This document shows positions 8,612-14,674 of a stretch of DNA of 64,000 nt, in pieces. Source of the stretch: Paenibacillus oryzisoli (GTDB lineage: Bacteria; Bacillota; Bacilli; Paenibacillales; NBRC-103111); contig NZ_LYPB01000073.1 of NCBI RefSeq assembly GCF_001653565.1, positions 349,508 through 413,507 on the forward strand, read 5' to 3'. The position numbers and the translations under genes were made by a program. Under the pieces are notes generated by a model that made no database searches, had not been told where the DNA came from, and worked only from the letters and a program-made list of their open reading frames with translations. Within the stretch, counting starts at the first letter, position 1; each line of letters begins with the position of its first letter.

Positions 8612-8673
8612 TTTTATCCCCCTCTAATGTATGACTAAATGTCGTAACCTGTTACAATATGTATATATTATTC

Positions 8674-8702
8674 ATTATATGATACATTTCGTAACTTATC
8701 AA
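8674..8702 (-). promoter_or_regulatory. Promoter of the zinc-ribbon gene with GATAC operator in spacer
   Basis: Minus strand: TTGATA (-35, 8697-8702), a 17-base spacer containing GTTACGAAATGTATC, then TATAAT (-10, 8674-8679). A further related 15-mer, GTTACAATATGTATA, lies at 8651-8665 just downstream of the start site. The layout copies the promoter at 7036-7064. Confidence 0.78.
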
Positions 8703-8731
8703 GGATTTATTCATGATTTCAAATACATTTT

Positions 8732-8746
8732 GTATCTAGTCAAATG
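8732..8746. promoter_or_regulatory. GATAC-type operator between the zinc-ribbon and XRE genes
   Basis: AATACATTTTGTATC matches the palindrome with one mismatch. Together with the box at 8681-8695 it lies in the shared upstream region of two divergent genes, so it could mediate autoregulation of the XRE gene at 8841. Confidence 0.6.
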
Positions 8747-8840
8747 AATCTCTGCTTTGTTATAATTATCTTCTGGTATATCACGTTAATGATAGTGGTT
8801 ATAATAATGAAATGATTATGAACAGTGAGGACTGATCAAG

Positions 8841-9209
8841 CTGAAATACGGAGATCGCATTGCACTATTACGTGAAAAAAGAGGACTAACACAAGAGGAC
8901 TTATCCGTCAAAATAGGTATTTCCAGAGCATCCCTGTCTCACTATGAGACCAATCGCCGCGAACCTGATTATGAAACTATTAATAAGATCGCAAACTTTT
9001 TTAATGTATCTATTGACTATTTGCTAGGGCGTACAAACCATCAACAAACTGTTTTGGATGAAGATGTACGTGACTTTGTCGAAAATTTGGATTTAACAGA
9101 TGAGGGTATTCTACAGAAGTTTTCATTAACCGTGGATGGGAAGCGATTATCAGCAGAGGAAGCAAGAAGATTTATTGCTTTTGTTAGGGCTGAGCGTTCA
9201 TTAGAGTAA
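8841..9209 (+). CDS. XRE-family transcriptional regulator with apparent CTG start
   Basis: The frame reads (CTG)KYGDRIALLREKRGLTQ, then EDLSVKIGISRASLSHYE, a complete N-terminal helix-turn-helix of the XRE/Cro type (about residues 4-60), followed by an acidic C-terminal half of unknown function ending FVRAERSLE. No ATG, GTG or TTG lies before the HTH; an in-frame TGA is at 8826-8828. GAGGA stands nine bases before CTG 8841, so that codon is my chosen start. A start at the TTG at 9021 would delete the DNA-binding domain and is not credible. The gene is flanked by GATAC operators and is the best local candidate for the protein that binds them. Confidence 0.8.
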   Translation: MKYGDRIALLREKRGLTQEDLSVKIGISRASLSHYETNRREPDYETINKIANFFNVSIDYLLGRTNHQQTVLDEDVRDFVENLDLTDEGILQKFSLTVDGKRLSAEEARRFIAFVRAERSLE

Positions 9210-9235
9210 TTAGTAGCTGCTCTCAACGCTCAGCC
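9188..9235. terminator. Inverted repeat at the convergent XRE/recombinase 3' ends
   Basis: GGCTGAGCGTT (inside the XRE 3' end) pairs perfectly with AACGCTCAGCC (9225-9235) across a 26-base loop. No strong T run follows, so it may be a weak bidirectional terminator. Confidence 0.4.
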
Positions 9236-9240
9236 TTCCA

Positions 9241-9747
9241 TTAATTGTTGACACCGATATACTTTAAAGTCACGGATGGTGCTGACTGATTGAACAAATC
9301 TCTAAGTACTGAGACATTTCTCGTTTTGAGGTAGTAATGATAGCCATAGGTCTTACGAAGGGTATGCGTTCCTATATCTGTTAGGCCTACTTGCTTTGCA
9401 GCCTGGTTAAGTATGCGATACACACGTATTCGCTTAATAGGGTGACCCGTACGCTGGGAAGGAAATAAGTAATTGTCTTCATCCATATATTGGACATATT
9501 CCTTAATATAAGCCTTCAGCTGCGAAGAAAGCTGGAATGTCTTTACTTTCCCCGTTTTTTCCTCTCTTACACTCACAGTATTTCGATCCGTTACATCTTT
9601 TACTTTCAAATAGAGAATATCACTAAGATGGAGTCCTGAATTAATTCCAATTGTGAATAGCAGCCAATCACGAACCGATTGTTCCTTCAATACTTCTTGA
9701 ATCTGCTCAATCTTCTCTTGTTCTCTAATTGGTTGAACAACTTGCAT
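9241..9747 (-). CDS. Stand-alone tyrosine recombinase catalytic domain, first catalytic Arg replaced by His
   Basis: The 168-residue protein matches the catalytic half of tyrosine recombinases: GINSGLHLSDILYLKVKDV, HTLRKTYGYHYY and a terminal LKYIGVNN with the nucleophilic Tyr. There is no N-terminal SAM-like DNA-binding domain. In active enzymes the first motif reads GLR; here it is GLH (codon CAT), a single-base change from CGT, which should impair catalysis. The ATG at 9747 is preferred because TGAGGTG lies just upstream. GATAC operators lie 42-130 bases upstream. No att-like repeats or phage genes are visible nearby. Confidence 0.78.
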   Translation of the reverse strand: MQVVQPIREQEKIEQIQEVLKEQSVRDWLLFTIGINSGLHLSDILYLKVKDVTDRNTVSVREEKTGKVKTFQLSSQLKAYIKEYVQYMDEDNYLFPSQRTGHPIKRIRVYRILNQAAKQVGLTDIGTHTLRKTYGYHYYLKTRNVSVLRDLFNQSAPSVTLKYIGVNN

Positions 9748-9788
9748 GAATAGCACCTCACATGACCTTAATTAGTTTCATAGGATAT

Positions 9789-9803
9789 GTTACGATATGT
9801 ATC
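9789..9803. promoter_or_regulatory. GATAC-type operator upstream of the recombinase gene
   Basis: GTTACGATATGTATC is identical to the box at 6729-6743 over all 15 bases. It lies 42 bases upstream of the recombinase start codon. Confidence 0.6.
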
Positions 9804-9859
9804 TATTAATAGGTGACGAACTCATATTATTGGCATACCACTCCCTTTCCGTCTATTAT

Positions 9860-9874
9860 GTTACATATTGTATC
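9860..9874. promoter_or_regulatory. GATAC-type operator between the recombinase and Asn-rich protein genes
   Basis: GTTACATATTGTATC matches the G(A/T)TAC-N5-GTATC pattern and is followed on the plus strand by TAAATT, a possible -10 box. It could act on either divergent gene. Confidence 0.55.
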
Positions 9875-9930
9875 ATAAATTTAAGAAATGATCTATGCCT
9901 TTTGCTGTTCTCAAACCCGAAATTTTCATG

Positions 9931-9950
9931 TATAATTCTTAATAAAGAAC
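9931..9950 (+). promoter_or_regulatory. SinR-type operator overlapping the -10 box of the Asn-rich secreted protein gene
   Basis: TATAAT (9931-9936) runs directly into ATTCTTAATAAAGAAC (9935-9950), a near-palindrome whose half site GTTCTTT is that reported for Bacillus SinR. Binding would cover the -10 region and start site, so repression is expected. The -35 region is weak. Confidence 0.7.
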
Positions 9951-9997
9951 AATACTATAGTACTACTATACTAGGAAGAAAGGAGGTTGCGCCATAC

Positions 9998-10417
9998 ATG
10001 TTCAAAAAAATACTAAGAATTCCCCTCATCGTTGTACTCTTGACTACCATTCTATTTCCTGCATCAGCCTTTGCTTCAGGCTATGATAACGGAAATTCAC
10101 AGAAGAATAGTCTATTATCTCAATTTATGAATAATTTAAGTAAAATTTTTAATTCAAATACATATGGCAACACGAACAGCAGTAATAACAACAATAACAA
10201 CAATAATAACAATAACAACAGTAATAACAACAAGGACAAAGACAAAGACAAGGGAAAAGATAAGGATAAAGATAATCACAACAACAACAATAACAACAAT
10301 CATAATAACAACAACTGGGACGATTATGATTGGGAAGATTGTTGGGATGATTACGATTTCGAAGATATTGAATGCGAAGATTCCTTTGATATCTGGAAAA
10401 AATGGTTCTGCTATTGA
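9998..10417 (+). CDS. Secreted Asn-rich low-complexity protein, candidate matrix component
   Basis: The start MFKKILRIPLIVVLL has AAAGGAGG 11 bases upstream, so the longer frame from 9797 is not used. The 139-residue precursor has a signal peptide with cleavage expected after ASAFA. The mature part has poly-Asn runs, a Lys-Asp repeat (KDKDKDKGKDKDKD), more Asn, and an acidic/aromatic C-terminus with DYDWEDCWDDYDFED. I know no catalytic family with this composition. A SinR-type box on its -10 region and a location next to sinI/sinR suggest a biofilm-matrix or surface protein, as TasA and its partners are in Bacillus; this is inference. Confidence 0.8.
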   Translation: MFKKILRIPLIVVLLTTILFPASAFASGYDNGNSQKNSLLSQFMNNLSKIFNSNTYGNTNSSNNNNNNNNNNNNSNNNKDKDKDKGKDKDKDNHNNNNNNNHNNNNWDDYDWEDCWDDYDFEDIECEDSFDIWKKWFCY

Positions 10418-10420
10418 TAG

Positions 10421-10456
10421 AAAACTCCGCTGCATCCAATATGCAGCGGAGTTTTT
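10421..10456. terminator. Bidirectional rho-independent terminator
   Basis: A 12-bp perfect stem ACTCCGCTGCAT/ATGCAGCGGAGT with a 5-base loop, preceded by AAA and followed by TTTT. It separates the convergent Asn-rich protein gene and the phosphoesterase gene. Confidence 0.92.
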
Positions 10457-10460
10457 ACGT

Positions 10461-11327
10461 TTATATGGAATTCGTCTCAAGGACGAATACAGTGATCTCA
10501 GGCCGGCAATTGAAGCGAATGGGCAATAAAGTCGTACCTATGCCGCGATTGGTGTACACATGGAACTCAGTTCCGTCGAAATTGTACAACCCCATCGAGT
10601 ACTTCTGTCCTAGGTCTGGCGTGAATACACTGCCATAGAAGGGAATCCGTATCTGTCCGCCGTGGCTATGGCCGGAAAGTTGTAAATCAATGGCGTACTT
10701 TGAGGCCAAATCAGCGAAATCAGGCTCATGTGCGAGCAAGAGGGCGAACTCATCTCGCTCCACTCCTTGTAGTGCGAGTGGTAGATCGGGGTTACCGTGG
10801 AACATCTCATCCACGCCTACGATATGAATACTTTCTTCTCCTCGACTGATTCTTTGGTTTTCATTAACTAGCACTTTAAACCCAGACTTCTCCAATATGT
10901 CCGTGATACGTTTCGCATCCATGCGAAGATCATGATTACCTAGTACTGCGAATTTCCCATGCGCCGCTTGAAGCTGAGATAGAATGGGAATTACGTCATC
11001 CGATATTTCGCCTTGCCTGGAATCAAATAAATCGCCAGTAAAAACAAGGATATCAGGCTCTTGTCGCTGCAGCAGCTGGGCCAATCTAGTTAAGTGAGAT
11101 AGGCCAGAATACTTGCTAATATGTGTATCACTGAATTGCACGATTCGCATACCTGCGAATGAAGCTGGGTACCGCTTGTAGGATAGTTTGACCGTTGTGG
11201 TCTGGATCCAATTCGGCTCTCCAAAAATACCATACGCACCGCCCATCCCTGCTAATAACCCCAAAGAACCAACCGCCAATAGACTATGCTTGAGGAATGA
11301 CCTACGACTTAAGGGGGTATCGTCCAT
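10461..11327 (-). CDS. Tat-exported metallophosphoesterase (YkuE-like)
   Basis: The 288-residue protein starts with the twin-arginine signal SRRSFLK (residues 7-13) followed by a hydrophobic stretch to about residue 34. The calcineurin-like phosphoesterase motifs are complete: FSDTHI, GDLFD, GNHD, LAHEPD and SGHSHGGQ, which bind two metal ions. In Bacillus the Tat-exported YkuE belongs to this family. It should hydrolyse phosphoesters at the cell surface; the natural substrate is unknown. GGAGGCGG lies upstream of the ATG. A GATAC-like box at 11403-11417 lies in the region shared with sinI. Confidence 0.93.
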   Translation of the reverse strand: MDDTPLSRRSFLKHSLLAVGSLGLLAGMGGAYGIFGEPNWIQTTTVKLSYKRYPASFAGMRIVQFSDTHISKYSGLSHLTRLAQLLQRQEPDILVFTGDLFDSRQGEISDDVIPILSQLQAAHGKFAVLGNHDLRMDAKRITDILEKSGFKVLVNENQRISRGEESIHIVGVDEMFHGNPDLPLALQGVERDEFALLLAHEPDFADLASKYAIDLQLSGHSHGGQIRIPFYGSVFTPDLGQKYSMGLYNFDGTEFHVYTNRGIGTTLLPIRFNCRPEITVFVLETNSI

Positions 11328-11402
11328 GCAGCGTCCGCCTCCTAACTAGGTCTAAAGACTTGTATCCGAACATAATACTACATGATCCTCTTCTTAATTC
11401 AT

Positions 11403-11417
11403 GATACAGTTTGTATA
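11403..11417. promoter_or_regulatory. GATAC-type operator between the phosphoesterase and sinI genes
   Basis: GATACAGTTTGTATA matches the palindrome except for the last base. It lies in the divergent upstream region, 76 bases from the phosphoesterase start. Confidence 0.5.
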
Positions 11418-11435
11418 ATTTTAATGTGAACGGGA

Positions 11436-11488
11436 TTGATTTCGGATAAAAAACGTGCGATAATACATATAACGATACAAAGCGTATC
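11436..11488 (+). promoter_or_regulatory. sinI promoter with downstream GATAC operator
   Basis: Plus strand: TTGATT (-35, 11436-11441), a 17-base spacer, GATAAT (-10, 11459-11464), and then the perfect palindrome GATACAAAGCGTATC at 11474-11488, around the expected transcription start. A protein bound there would control sinI and so SinR activity. Confidence 0.72.
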
Positions 11489-11517
11489 TTACACAGAAAG
11501 TTTTGGAGGGGTCAGTT

Positions 11518-11697
11518 GTGAACATGCTAAAGCAAATGGATAAAGAAGAATATGATGCAGAATGGATTAATCTCATTATAAGCGCTCGTAAGATGGGACT
11601 TACCATGGAAGATATTCGCGCATTCTTAAGAAGCCCGTTCCAACCCATGAAACCAACCCAAAACACAAATGAAAACAATCCTTGCATGTCCCCATAA
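11518..11697 (+). CDS. sinI: SinI-like SinR antagonist
   Basis: The 59-residue protein contains YDAEWINLIISARKMGLTME followed by DIRAFLR, matching the SinI/SinR dimerisation helix pair (in Bacillus SinI, EW-x-x-L-x5-A-x6-EEIR). No HTH is present. SinI proteins bind SinR through this region and relieve repression of matrix genes. GTG at 11518 is chosen because GGAGGGG lies six bases upstream; the TTG at 11503 is upstream of that site, and ATG 11524 is possible. The gene converges on sinR with 19 bases between stops, unlike the tandem sinI-sinR order of Bacillus. The C-terminal tail is Pro/Asn-rich. Confidence 0.82.
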   Translation: MNMLKQMDKEEYDAEWINLIISARKMGLTMEDIRAFLRSPFQPMKPTQNTNENNPCMSP

Positions 11698-11716
11698 GTT
11701 CACATAGCACAGCTAG

Positions 11717-12058
11717 CTATTCATCATTAGGCCGTTTCATTCTCCATTTATTGAAATCCAAAAACTCCCGAAATTGCTGCTTATCTACGCCAGAGGACAT
11801 AGCTTCTTTAATGATCTCATACCATTCCTCATCCAACTCTCGCTCACCTACAGCTATCTCTTCTTGATCGTCAATAAGTCGATCAACAGGCACCTTTAAT
11901 ACGCCTGCAATCTTCTCTAGAAACTGAATAGAAGGATTCTTTTGGATGTCTCGCTCTAAGCTGCTAATATACGATTTGGCCACACCTGCCCGTTCAGCCA
12001 ATTCTGTCAGGGACAGACCTTTCTCTTTCCTTAATTGTTGTACACGTTTACCTATCAT
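11717..12058 (-). CDS. sinR: Biofilm master repressor SinR
   Basis: The 113-residue protein closely follows Bacillus SinR along its length: MIGKRVQQLRKEKGLSLTEL, then AERAGVAKSYISSLERDI (helix-turn-helix) and NPSIQFLEKIAGVLKVPVD, and a C-terminal LDEEWYEIIKEAMSSGVDKQ with FREFLDFNKWR that pairs with SinI. SinR represses eps and matrix operons by binding GTTCTYT half sites. Two such palindromes lie upstream at 12109-12147, one over the promoter, suggesting autoregulation. Confidence 0.95.
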   Translation of the reverse strand: MIGKRVQQLRKEKGLSLTELAERAGVAKSYISSLERDIQKNPSIQFLEKIAGVLKVPVDRLIDDQEEIAVGERELDEEWYEIIKEAMSSGVDKQQFREFLDFNKWRMKRPNDE

Positions 12059-12097
12059 AGTAGATCTTCCCTTTTAAATGTAGTGGTTGCTCCTTTT

Positions 12098-12147
12098 AGT
12101 ATAACAGAATTCCTATTAAAGAACAAATTTTGTTCCTAATAAAGAAC
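12098..12147 (-). promoter_or_regulatory. sinR promoter with two SinR-type operators
   Basis: Minus strand: TTGTTC (-35, 12121-12126), a 17-base spacer and TATACT (-10, 12098-12103). ATTCCTATTAAAGAAC (12109-12124) lies over the spacer and -35 box, and GTTCCTAATAAAGAAC (12132-12147) lies just upstream. Centre-to-centre distance is 23 bases, allowing cooperative binding and autorepression. Confidence 0.72.
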
Positions 12148-12178
12148 AATACTAGCCCCCTAAGGGGCTAGTATTTGC
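12148..12178 (-). terminator. Terminator after the glmS-sinR2 pair
   Basis: AATACTAGCCCC and GGGGCTAGTATT form a perfect 12-bp stem with a 4-base loop. It lies between the second SinR paralogue and the sinR promoter and abuts the SinR operator. Confidence 0.8.
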
Positions 12179-12212
12179 TTTCTACCCGTTATAAGCATAC
12201 ATATGAATCTCA

Positions 12213-12560
12213 TCACTTCGTCGATATTTTTTCATTGTGCCATTTCATAAACTCGATCAATATTTTCAACTCGTTGATCCGTTCCTTTTTGATTCCTGAC
12301 TTCTTTAAATCCGCAATAAAATCCATCCACTCCTGATCAAGCTGCTGGTTGGTTTCCACTTCTACAGCAATTTTCAATAGTATTTTCAGATCAACCTTAA
12401 GCACCAAAGCGATTTTCTCAATAACATGAATAGATGGATTCTGTTTCAAATTTCTCTCAATGTTGCTTAAATACGACTTGGAAATACCTGTCCGCTCTGA
12501 AAGCTCGGACAATGTATACCCCCTTTGCTTGCGAATGCTCGATATATTGTGACCAATCAT
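12213..12560 (-). CDS. Second SinR-like regulator (SinR/SlrR paralogue)
   Basis: About 115 residues starting MIGHNISSIRKQRGYTLSEL, with HTH ERTGISKSYLSNIERNL and NPSIHVIEKIALVLKVDLK. The C-terminal half has LDQEWMDFIADLKKSGIKKE, the SinR/SinI interaction type, so hetero-oligomers with SinR or capture by SinI are plausible, as for SlrR in Bacillus. The gene begins right at the end of glmS: an in-frame GTG at 12572 overlaps the glmS TGA, and the ATG at 12560 that matches the family start is eight bases downstream. Translation is therefore probably coupled to glmS. Confidence 0.88.
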   Translation of the reverse strand: MIGHNISSIRKQRGYTLSELSERTGISKSYLSNIERNLKQNPSIHVIEKIALVLKVDLKILLKIAVEVETNQQLDQEWMDFIADLKKSGIKKERINELKILIEFMKWHNEKISTK

Positions 12561-12568
12561 CGTTATCA

Positions 12569-14377
12569 TCACTCCACAGTGACACTTTTGGCAAGATTTC
12601 TGGGCTTATCAATATCACAGCCCCGATATTTAGCTGCATAATAAGAGATTAACTGAACTGGAATAACGGAGACCAGAGGTGTTAGCAACTCATGGACAGC
12701 AGGCAGCACTATCTGATCATCGCTCTCCTCTGACCCCTCCATGGTAATCATGCACACATGAGCACCACGCGCCATAATTTCTTGCACATTGCTTCGAACG
12801 TTCGCACGAATATGCGGCTGTGTAATTAGAGCAATCGCTGGTGTACCTTCTTCAATGAGCGCAATTGTACCGTGCTTGAGTTCCCCGCCTGCGAACCCTT
12901 CTGCCTGGATATAGGAAATCTCTTTCAGCTTCAACGCACCTTCTAAGGCAACATAATAGTCTACCCCTCGGCCAATAAAGAAGCAATTGCGTGAGGAAGT
13001 CAGATATTTCCATACGACTTCTTCCATCATCTCTTTCTTATTAATTAGAATTTCCATTGCATTCGCGGCGATACTCAGCTCATGAAAAGGATCGACCCCA
13101 TGCCACTGCGCCCTGCCATTCTCACTTACACTGCTGAAGGCAAGTAGCGCTAATACGGCAATCTGTGCCGTGTATGCTTTCGTAGAAGCTACAGCAATCT
13201 CTGGTCCTGCATGCGTTAACAACGTATAATCCGCTTCACGAGATAGTGTCGAACCAGGTACGTTCGTTATCGTGACAGCAGGATATCCCATCTGTTTAAT
13301 CGCAACCAATACACCGCGACTATCTGCCGTCTCGCCGCTCTGCGAAATGAAGATAAACAGTGGATTCGCGGACAAAATGGGCCTGTTATATAGAAACTCA
13401 CTGGCGATATGGGACTCAACCGGTATGTTCGCGATGTTCTCAATCAATTGCTTGCCAATTAATCCAGCATGATAACTAGTTCCACAACCAATGACATAGA
13501 TGCGATCCGCCATCATTACGCGTTCGCGCAGCTCCGGGTCAATCCGAATCCCACCTTGGTCATCCCGATACTTGGATATTACCTTGCGAATAACTGCTGG
13601 CTGCTCGTCAATTTCCTTGAGCATATAGTGAGCGTATAATCCCTTCTCTATATCTCTTGCATCCAGCTTTACTTGGAAAGGCCTTCTTTGAATGATTTCA
13701 CCGTTCAATTTCTTAATGATTTTGGTATGTTGACGTAGAATAACCATTTCTTCATCCATCAATTCTACGAATTGATTCGTTAGCTGCAGCATTGCCATCG
13801 CATCGCTCGCAACAACATGGAAATCAGATCCAAGCCCGATGAGCAGGGGACTTTTATTTTTGCCAACATAGATGGTTTCCGTGTCCTGACTGTCTAATAT
13901 AGCAACAGCATATGAACCTTTCATAGCTAGAAGTAACTGTCGAAAGGCCTCCTCGATCGATAAGCCACTCTCCACAAGCTGCTCCATCTTCTGTACAATG
14001 ACTTCCGTGTCCGTATCACTGGCGAACGGAATATGCGAGAGAGACTTCTCCTTCAGCTCTTGGTAATTCTCAATTACACCATTGTGCACGACCGTGAATC
14101 TACCATTGTGACTTTGATGAGGGTGCGCATTGCGTTTACTTGGTTTGCCGTGCGTGGCCCACCTCGTGTGCCCGATTCCCACCCGCGCCACTTGCTCTGT
14201 ATCGATTACTTCGCGAAGCGCTGCAATTCGACCCCTTTCTTTGTACACATGCAGCCCGCTGTCGTTTAGAATAGCAATACCGGAAGAATCATACCCTCGA
14301 TATTCTAACTTTTCTAATCCCTTAACTAATATTTCCTTCGCATCCTGACTACCGATATATCCTACAATTCCGCACAT
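12569..14377 (-). CDS. glmS: Glutamine-fructose-6-phosphate aminotransferase (isomerising)
   Basis: The 602-residue enzyme begins MCGIVGYIGS, with the Cys nucleophile exposed after Met removal; this sets the start at 14377, two codons inside the longest frame, with GGGAGG eight bases upstream. The glutaminase domain carries GHTRWATHG and HNGVIENY; two SIS domains follow (TSYHAGLIGKQLIE; ASTKAYTAQI), and the C-terminus NLAKSVTVE is canonical. It makes glucosamine-6-phosphate for amino sugars of the EPS and wall. No ribozyme-like long leader is apparent; instead a SinR box sits at 14400-14415. It is probably a biofilm-dedicated copy, which is inference. Confidence 0.96.
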   Translation of the reverse strand: MCGIVGYIGSQDAKEILVKGLEKLEYRGYDSSGIAILNDSGLHVYKERGRIAALREVIDTEQVARVGIGHTRWATHGKPSKRNAHPHQSHNGRFTVVHNGVIENYQELKEKSLSHIPFASDTDTEVIVQKMEQLVESGLSIEEAFRQLLLAMKGSYAVAILDSQDTETIYVGKNKSPLLIGLGSDFHVVASDAMAMLQLTNQFVELMDEEMVILRQHTKIIKKLNGEIIQRRPFQVKLDARDIEKGLYAHYMLKEIDEQPAVIRKVISKYRDDQGGIRIDPELRERVMMADRIYVIGCGTSYHAGLIGKQLIENIANIPVESHIASEFLYNRPILSANPLFIFISQSGETADSRGVLVAIKQMGYPAVTITNVPGSTLSREADYTLLTHAGPEIAVASTKAYTAQIAVLALLAFSSVSENGRAQWHGVDPFHELSIAANAMEILINKKEMMEEVVWKYLTSSRNCFFIGRGVDYYVALEGALKLKEISYIQAEGFAGGELKHGTIALIEEGTPAIALITQPHIRANVRSNVQEIMARGAHVCMITMEGSEESDDQIVLPAVHELLTPLVSVIPVQLISYYAAKYRGCDIDKPRNLAKSVTVE

Positions 14378-14399
14378 GCGCATTACCTCCCTAAAGAAA

Positions 14400-14415
14400 A
14401 TTCTTAATAAAGAAC
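14400..14415. promoter_or_regulatory. SinR-type operator between glmS and the 55-residue ORF
   Basis: ATTCTTAATAAAGAAC is identical to the box at 9935-9950. It is 23 bases upstream of the glmS start codon and lies in the region shared with a divergent small ORF. Confidence 0.68.
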
Positions 14416-14494
14416 AATTAGTCAGTATTTAGGAATAATTGAATAGATTTGTCTATGTATTCATACGTTTGTACTGAAGGGAGGAATTCATGCC

Positions 14495-14662
14495 ATGACT
14501 TCATTTTGGATAAACGTATGGAGAAAGGTGATACGTAGGTACCATACATTCATGCATGACTACAACTCTATCCTCTATCACGACTGTCTCGACATCCCAA
14601 TGAAAATAATCATCTTTCAGAAAATGCAGCATCATCGGTTGAAAATGGACGAATATTCCTAG
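14495..14662 (+). CDS. Small hypothetical basic protein (55 residues)
   Basis: A plus-strand frame starts MTSFWINVWRKVIRRYHTFM and ends KMDEYS, with GGGAGG ten bases upstream of the ATG. It is rich in His, Lys, Arg and aromatic residues and has no membrane segment or recognised motif. It is divergent from glmS across a SinR box and convergent with epsN (13 bases between stops). It fills an otherwise empty 290-base gap. I do not recognise the family; the good ribosome binding site is the main support. Confidence 0.55.
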   Translation: MTSFWINVWRKVIRRYHTFMHDYNSILYHDCLDIPMKIIIFQKMQHHRLKMDEYS

Positions 14663-14674
14663 GCAACTCACTCA

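Noticed and set aside
8285..8638. Plus-strand 117-residue ORF over the zinc-ribbon gene
   Set aside because: The minus-strand gene has a good ribosome binding site, promoter and CxxC motifs; the plus frame starts inside an operator and shows no protein pattern.
9241..9747. Evidence of a prophage or integrative element
   Set aside because: Only a lone recombinase domain is present; no att repeats, tRNA target, structural or conjugation genes are visible around it.
9797..10000. Upstream extension of the Asn-rich protein frame by 67 residues
   Set aside because: The extension runs through operators and the -10 box, has no ribosome binding site, and hides the signal peptide; the ATG at 9998 with AAAGGAGG is the real start.
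10149..10529. ORFs in other frames over the poly-Asn/Lys-Asp region
   Set aside because: AAC/AAT and GAC/AAG repeats keep all six frames open; only the frame with signal peptide and ribosome binding site is credible.
14378..14495. glmS ribozyme upstream of glmS
   Set aside because: The space between the glmS start and the divergent ORF is too short and contains a SinR box and no ribozyme-like fold that I could see.
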